Shown here piece by piece: positions 60,002-64,000 of a stretch of DNA of 64,000 nucleotides (the stretch's first letter is position 1; each line of letters begins with the position of its first letter). The position numbers and the translations under genes were made by a program. The notes under the pieces were generated by a model. The model was given only the letters and a program-made list of their open reading frames with translations. It ran no database searches and was not told where the DNA came from. This DNA is from Edaphobacter lichenicola (lineage in GTDB: Bacteria; Acidobacteriota; Terriglobia; Terriglobales; Acidobacteriaceae). The stretch spans positions 5,394,001 through 5,458,000 of the forward strand of contig NZ_CP073696.1 of NCBI RefSeq assembly GCF_025264645.1, given 5' to 3'.

Positions 60002-60475
60002 TTGTCCGAGGCGTATCGTGTTGTAGTCCGATATGAGAGCCATGCCGTTCGCGGGGTTATCGAGCAGGATGAGCTGGGGTCGATCGACCAGCTTCTCCGC
60101 AACGAGCCCGTCTATCCGTTGGACTCCATCCGGCTGAAGCTCCTGGACTCAGAAGTTGTGGAGGACGTGCCTACCAAGGACGCAAAGGCCGTCTTCTTCG
60201 TCAAGACCTTCGACGGCGATCTTCGCCACAGAGCTCTCCACTTCCACGAACACGCACCCATCGTGCCCGGCCTCTGGGTGCGTGTCTACTTTTACGATGG
60301 CGAGATGATCGAAGGGATCATCAGCAATACGCGCGATTTTGTGCTCGAGTCGGGCTTCTTCCTTCGGCCGACCGATCCAAACGGTAACAACAAGCTCGTC
60401 TACGTCCTCAAGGGTGGCCTCAAGGACTTTCATGTGCTCGGCATGCGCTACCCTTCCAAGTCCTCTACGTTGTGA
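60002..60475 (+). CDS. Conserved protein of unknown function
   Basis: About 157 residues. Two similar beta-rich halves can be seen: RVVVRYESHAVRGVIEQDE and later LWVRVYFYDGEMIEGIISN, joined by DAKAVFFVKTFDGDLRHRAL; it ends GFFLRPTDPNGNNKLVYVLK. This resembles small PilZ- or DUF6982-like all-beta proteins that follow regulators, but I do not assign a function. The start is uncertain: TTG at 60002 just after the activator stop, or an ATG at 59876 that has a strong GGAGGG but would overlap the activator by 103 bases. Confidence 0.7.
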   Translation: MSEAYRVVVRYESHAVRGVIEQDELGSIDQLLRNEPVYPLDSIRLKLLDSEVVEDVPTKDAKAVFFVKTFDGDLRHRALHFHEHAPIVPGLWVRVYFYDGEMIEGIISNTRDFVLESGFFLRPTDPNGNNKLVYVLKGGLKDFHVLGMRYPSKSSTL

Positions 60476-60504
60476 GTCGATAAAAAGCCAGGACGGTTCC
60501 CCCG

Positions 60505-60864
60505 GTGGCGAGACGCCCCATCAGCGCAAAGACCGCAGAACACTACAAGTGGGGCGGCGATCTCGGAACCGACTGCGACGGCTGGCATCTAGTCAGGACG
60601 CCCGACCTGAGCATCATCGAAGAGCTCATGCCACCCCGCACGCGTGAGCGTCGCCACTACCATCTTCATGCGCGGCAGTTCTTCTACGTTCTCGATGGAG
60701 TTTTGTCCCTCGAAGTCGACGGCCAGACCTTCGATCTTCAGGCTGGAGAGGGAATCGAAGTCTCTCCCCGCCAGCCGCATCAAGCCTTCAACCAAAGTCT
60801 TGCTTGTGTGCGCTTCCTGGTTACAAGTCAGCCACCGAGTCACGGCGACCGTGTCAACGCGTGA
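60505..60864 (+). CDS. Small single-domain cupin
   Basis: A 119-residue cupin: RRHYHLHARQFFYVLDGVLS is motif 1 with two metal-ligand His residues and a Gln at the usual Glu position, and GIEVSPRQPHQAFN is motif 2 with the final His. Starts with GTG. Such proteins bind small molecules or catalyse isomerisation or dioxygenation; the substrate is unknown. It lies 29 bases after the unknown protein on the same strand. Confidence 0.8.
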   Translation: MARRPISAKTAEHYKWGGDLGTDCDGWHLVRTPDLSIIEELMPPRTRERRHYHLHARQFFYVLDGVLSLEVDGQTFDLQAGEGIEVSPRQPHQAFNQSLACVRFLVTSQPPSHGDRVNA

Positions 60865-61167
60865 TTGGATAATGCTGCACTGTGTACGTTGAGCATCCAA
60901 ATTTCGTCAAACAAGTGTGAGCGGATTGCTCAAGTCGGGGTCGGGCATCTTTCGTCGGGGCATGCCGCTGCGGAGAACGCCTGTGCCATAGACGTAGCGC
61001 AGCAAAAAAATGGAGTGATATCTCGACCATCCATTCCTGAAAGACTCGAGAGTCAGAAGGCTGGAAGTTGTCAGCTGTTTGTAAATTCTTCCGGGCAGAG
61101 CGGAGATCCCAATCTCCGAGTCGATACCATCAAGAACAAGCACCATTGAAGCAGAAAGGAAGTTACG
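60865..61167. other. Intergenic region upstream of oxalate decarboxylase
   Basis: About 300 bases with no credible gene and no strong hairpin. It presumably holds the oxdC promoter; I cannot identify a confident -35/-10 pair. Confidence 0.55.
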
Positions 61168-62418
61168 GTGGCAGAAGAGCAGGATCAATCAAGGGTAAGC
61201 CGACGCAGGTTCATCGAAGCAAGCTCAGCGATGTTAGTCGCCGCAGCAGGGATGCAGGTCGCCCAAGGGCAGGAAAAGTCCGTCAGGACACCGGGCCACA
61301 CGGGTACAAACGAAGCCCAGCCGTTGCCGGTCAACAAAGCGCTGGACGATCAGAACCCTTCGTCCGTGTGGGCGCCCGAGACCGATGCAGGTGGTCAGCC
61401 ACCGTTCAAATACCCATTCTCATTTGCCCATAAGCGCATCGAGGAAGGCGGTTGGACCAGGCAAGTGACCGTACGCGATCTGCCGATCTCGAAGAAGATG
61501 GCCGGTGTGCAGATGCGCCTGATCAAGGGAGGCATTCGCGAACTCCACTGGCACGTCGGTGCCGAGTGGGCCTTCATGATCTCGGGCACCGCTCGTATCA
61601 CGGCCGTCGATCAACAGGGCCGAGCGTTCGTTGAGGATGTCAGCGCTGGCGACCTGTGGCTCTTTCCCGGGGGCATTCCGCACTCGATCCAGGGTGTTGG
61701 TGAAGACGGTGCGACGTTCCTTCTGGTCTTCGATGACGGAAACTTCAATGAGTTCCAGACATTCCTGCTGACCGACTGGTTGACTCATACCCCGAAGGAG
61801 GTTTTGGCGAAGAACTTCGACGTGCCCGAGTCGACCTTCGACAACGTGCCTAAGAAAGAGCTCTTCATCTTCGAGCGTCCTCTACCCCGTCCCCTGGCGG
61901 AAGAGAAGCGCGACGCCTCGGAGGGCACCGGTATGGTGCCGGACTCATTCGCGTTCTTCACCGGCAAGATGCAGCCCACCAAGGTCTCCAAGGGCGGCGA
62001 AGTCAAGATCATCGACCGGAAGAACTTTCCCGTAACCAACATCGCAGCGGCCATCGTCACCCTCAAGCCGGGTGGATTGCGCGAACTCCACTGGCATCCC
62101 AACGAGGACGAGTGGCAGTACTACGTCAAAGGAAAAGGCCGCATGACCGTCTTCTCTGCCGGCGGCCATGCACGCACCATGGACTTTGAGGAGGGCGACG
62201 TAGGATACATCGAGCGTTCGGTACCGCACTACATCGAGAACACGGGGGACACCGATCTCCAGTTCCTTGAGGTCTTCCCAACTGCAACCTACGAAGACAT
62301 CTCACTGGCGGAGTGGCTATCCCACACCCCTTCACGGCTGGTGAACGAACACATCGCCACCGGCGAAGAGTTCCTTCGCAAGATCCCCAAGAAGGAGATG
62401 GTCATCACGCCGGAATAA
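61168..62418 (+). CDS. oxdC: Tat-exported bicupin oxalate decarboxylase
   Basis: A 416-residue manganese bicupin converting oxalate to formate and CO2. A twin-arginine signal (SRRRFIEASSAMLVAAAG) predicts export. Domain 1 metal ligands are His127, His129, Glu133 and His172 (RELHWHVGAEW, PHSIQG). Domain 2 ligands are His308, His310, Glu315 and His354 (RELHWHPNEDEW, PHYIEN). The lid that reads SENS in Bacillus OxdC is NEFQ here (residues 194-197), keeping the proposed catalytic Glu as Glu195. The start is a GTG with AAGGAAG six bases before it. Hairpins follow the stop. Confidence 0.94.
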   Translation: MAEEQDQSRVSRRRFIEASSAMLVAAAGMQVAQGQEKSVRTPGHTGTNEAQPLPVNKALDDQNPSSVWAPETDAGGQPPFKYPFSFAHKRIEEGGWTRQVTVRDLPISKKMAGVQMRLIKGGIRELHWHVGAEWAFMISGTARITAVDQQGRAFVEDVSAGDLWLFPGGIPHSIQGVGEDGATFLLVFDDGNFNEFQTFLLTDWLTHTPKEVLAKNFDVPESTFDNVPKKELFIFERPLPRPLAEEKRDASEGTGMVPDSFAFFTGKMQPTKVSKGGEVKIIDRKNFPVTNIAAAIVTLKPGGLRELHWHPNEDEWQYYVKGKGRMTVFSAGGHARTMDFEEGDVGYIERSVPHYIENTGDTDLQFLEVFPTATYEDISLAEWLSHTPSRLVNEHIATGEEFLRKIPKKEMVITPE

Positions 62419-62434
62419 GTGTTTTTGTCCTCTC

Positions 62435-62465
62435 AGAAGTGGCAGCCCCTGTGGCTGCCACTTCT
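62435..62465 (+). terminator. Strong hairpin after oxdC
   Basis: AGAAGTGGCAGCC, loop CCTGT, GGCTGCCACTTCT: a perfect 13-bp stem 16 bases past the stop. No T-run follows. Confidence 0.65.
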
Positions 62466-62536
62466 GTTATAGACCGTGGCTCGATTTCATTTTGCTCCCT
62501 GCGCCCCACAACGCAGGAAGCTCACACGCAAAAACA

Positions 62537-62571
62537 GAAGAGGCAGCATCGAAGCTGCCTCTTCCTTTTTT
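62537..62571. terminator. Bidirectional intrinsic terminator between oxdC and ilvE
   Basis: GAAGAGGCAGC, loop ATCGAA, GCTGCCTCTTC, then CTTTTTT on plus; on minus the tail is TGTTTTTGCG. It serves the convergent oxdC and aminotransferase genes. Confidence 0.93.
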
Positions 62572-62588
62572 GTAACCAATTTAGTTCC

Positions 62589-63530
62589 TTATACGCCGAC
62601 TGGCTCCCCGACCTTCACATTCACCGGCGTCAACCAGTTGTGGCGATCAGGCAAAGTGCCATGCACTATGCCGAAGAACTCATCGTGCAGCGCCTTGGTG
62701 ATGGGGCCCATCGTGCCGTCGCCAACCAGGATGCGGTCGACCGAGCGCAGGTGCGTCACCTCGGCAGCCGTGCCGGTGAAGAACGCCTCATCGCAGATGT
62801 AGAGCATCTCGCGTGGCAGCGCCTGTTCGACAACTTCGATACCGAGCTGCTTCGCCAGCGTCAGCACCGAGCTGCGCGTAATGCCGTTGAGCACCGAGTT
62901 CGCAAGTGGCGTGGTGTAAAGCACCCCTCCACGCACCAGAAACAGGTTCTCGCCCGAGCCCTCCGACAGATACCCGTTCGTATCCAGCCCGATCCCCTCG
63001 GAGTAGCCGTTGATCTCGGCCTCCATGCGAATCAGCTGCGAGTTCATGTAGTTCGCGCCAGCCTTGGCGAGTGTCGGCATCGTGTTCGGCGCAAGCCGAC
63101 TCCAGCTTGAGACGCAAACATCCGCGCCGGCCGTTCCAGGAACGTACTTGCCCCACGGATAATTAGCGATATAGACCTCGACCGGCGACTTGAGCGGGTT
63201 GACGCCAAGCTCACCATAGCCGCGAAACGCGATGGGCCGGATGTAGCACGGAGCGACGCCGTTGGCCTCAACGACATCGACAACCGCGGCCGAAAGCTGC
63301 TCTACCGTGTACGGCAAAGGCATGCGATAGATCTTGGCCGAGTCGACCAGCCGCGCCATGTGCTCGGGTAGGCGGAAGATGCTCGCCGCGTTCGGCTGCG
63401 AGTAGCAGCGAATGCCCTCGAAGACCGATGAGCCGTAGTGGACGACGTGGGACATAACGTGAATCTGCGCTTTATCCCACGGGATAAGGCTCCCGTTGTG
63501 CCAGATGTTCGTAGTGGTCTGTATGGGCAT
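62589..63530 (-). CDS. ilvE: Branched-chain amino acid aminotransferase
   Basis: A 313-residue class IV PLP enzyme for the last step of Leu/Ile/Val synthesis. The N-terminus (IWHNGSLIPWDKAQIHVMSH) and HYGSSVFEGIRCY match the family. The PLP lysine lies in TLAKAGANYMNSQL. GYLSEGSGENLFLVRGG and the TRSSVLTLAKQLG segment bind PLP phosphate and substrate. Full length for IlvE. It starts at ATG and converges on oxdC; it has no link to the polysaccharide genes and probably marks the edge of the accessory region. Confidence 0.95.
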   Translation of the reverse strand: MPIQTTTNIWHNGSLIPWDKAQIHVMSHVVHYGSSVFEGIRCYSQPNAASIFRLPEHMARLVDSAKIYRMPLPYTVEQLSAAVVDVVEANGVAPCYIRPIAFRGYGELGVNPLKSPVEVYIANYPWGKYVPGTAGADVCVSSWSRLAPNTMPTLAKAGANYMNSQLIRMEAEINGYSEGIGLDTNGYLSEGSGENLFLVRGGVLYTTPLANSVLNGITRSSVLTLAKQLGIEVVEQALPREMLYICDEAFFTGTAAEVTHLRSVDRILVGDGTMGPITKALHDEFFGIVHGTLPDRHNWLTPVNVKVGEPVGV

Positions 63531-63590
63531 TCGTCAGCTCCTGAGACTGAACAACCATTATATCTGCTGTCCGGCATGGGACAATAGAGA

Positions 63591-64000
63591 GTGGTCTTCG
63601 ATCCTCATTACGCAAGTATTTCAAGGCTGGAGCACTCCGCCTACGTGCAGTTCTCTGTGCTCGCCCTGAGCTCCATCTTCTTTCTCGTCGACCCCTTCGC
63701 CGCACTCCCTACATTCCTCGCAGTCACCGCCGGAGCAGACAAGCAACGCCGCCGCAAGATGGCCTGGAAGGCATCGATCACCGCCCTGGTCGTCCTCAGC
63801 GCATTCGCGATCGCTGGCCAATACATCTTCAAAATGTTCGGCATCACCTTACCTGCCTTCGAGATCGCAGGCGGCATCATCCTCCTCCTCATCGGCCTCG
63901 ACATGCTTGAGGCCAAGCGCTCGCCCACACAGGAGTCCAGCGAAGAGACCCACGAAGCCGCCCAGAAGGAAGACGCCGGAATCGTGCCACTTGGCATCCC
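63591..64000 (+). CDS. MarC-family membrane protein (3' end outside window)
   Basis: The first about 136 codons of an integral membrane protein. SSIFFLVDPFAALPTFLAVT is the MarC/SnatA signature. A polar RRRKMAWKASI loop, a helix (ALVVLSAFAIAGQYIFKMFG) and a third helix (FEIAGGIILLLIGLDMLEA) follow. The start is a GTG at 63591 or, less likely, a GTG at 63645. The family's role is unsettled; some members export or sense amino acids. It is divergent from ilvE, with 60 bases between starts, so the two may share a control region. Confidence 0.85.
   Translation, partial: MVFDPHYASISRLEHSAYVQFSVLALSSIFFLVDPFAALPTFLAVTAGADKQRRRKMAWKASITALVVLSAFAIAGQYIFKMFGITLPAFEIAGGIILLLIGLDMLEAKRSPTQESSEETHEAAQKEDAGIVPLGI

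Overview
The window looks like a chromosomal segment of an Acidobacteriota bacterium, most likely class Terriglobia (Granulicella/Edaphobacter/Terriglobus-like). This is an inference from the gene set: an EpsH-type exosortase with separate EpsI, a PEP-CTERM protein, a type III polyketide synthase locus, giant putative-Ig (He_PIG) proteins, and a short dispersed intergenic palindrome. Base composition is moderately high in G+C. I see no rRNA, tRNA, CRISPR array, transposase, phage gene or plasmid origin.

Region 1 (about 0.2-12.6 kb, almost all minus strand) reads as a lipid/polyketide neighbourhood. It holds a family 2 glycosyltransferase, a small outer-membrane barrel, a FabF-like ketosynthase, a UbiD-family decarboxylase with its VdcD-like partner, an SRPBCC protein (the only plus-strand gene here), a VOC protein, a membrane SpoIIE-type phosphatase, a tandem SnoaL-like protein, an acyl carrier protein, an FAD monooxygenase/reductase-like enzyme, a type III polyketide synthase and a TPR protein. 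Together they could build, decarboxylate and tailor an alkyl-pyrone or alkyl-resorcinol type lipid.

Region 2 (about 13-45.5 kb) is a large surface-polysaccharide locus. It begins with a PEP-CTERM protein, then a divergent pair for nucleotide-sugar supply (epimerase and UDP-sugar dehydrogenase). Several glycosyltransferases, an FkbM methyltransferase and three tandem paralogous secreted proteins follow; the paralogs share a beta-helix module preceded by 0, 13 or 4 putative Ig repeats. Next come a minus-strand operon (SAT-like acetyltransferase, FkbH-like HAD protein, ACP, VOC, polysaccharide deacetylase, two GT4 enzymes), more glycosyltransferases, a Wzx-type flippase and an O-antigen ligase/polymerase-like protein.

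Region 3 (about 45.5-60.5 kb) is the exosortase-linked exopolysaccharide module. On the minus strand are a long TPR lipoprotein, EpsI and the exosortase. On the plus strand is a tightly coupled operon: Wza-like export protein, outer-membrane barrel, Wzz-like chain-length protein, ExeA-like ATPase, BY-kinase and initiating sugar transferase. A good sigma-54 type -24/-12 element lies before the export gene, and two sigma-54 activators, one without a receiver and one with a degenerate receiver, sit divergently just beyond the operon. This suggests that sigma-54 controls polysaccharide export.

Region 4 (about 60-64 kb) has a conserved unknown protein, a small cupin, a Tat-exported bicupin oxalate decarboxylase, a branched-chain aminotransferase and the 5' part of a MarC-family membrane protein cut by the window edge. 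Non-ATG starts with good Shine-Dalgarno sequences are unusually frequent across the window, so several starts given here differ from the longest open frame.
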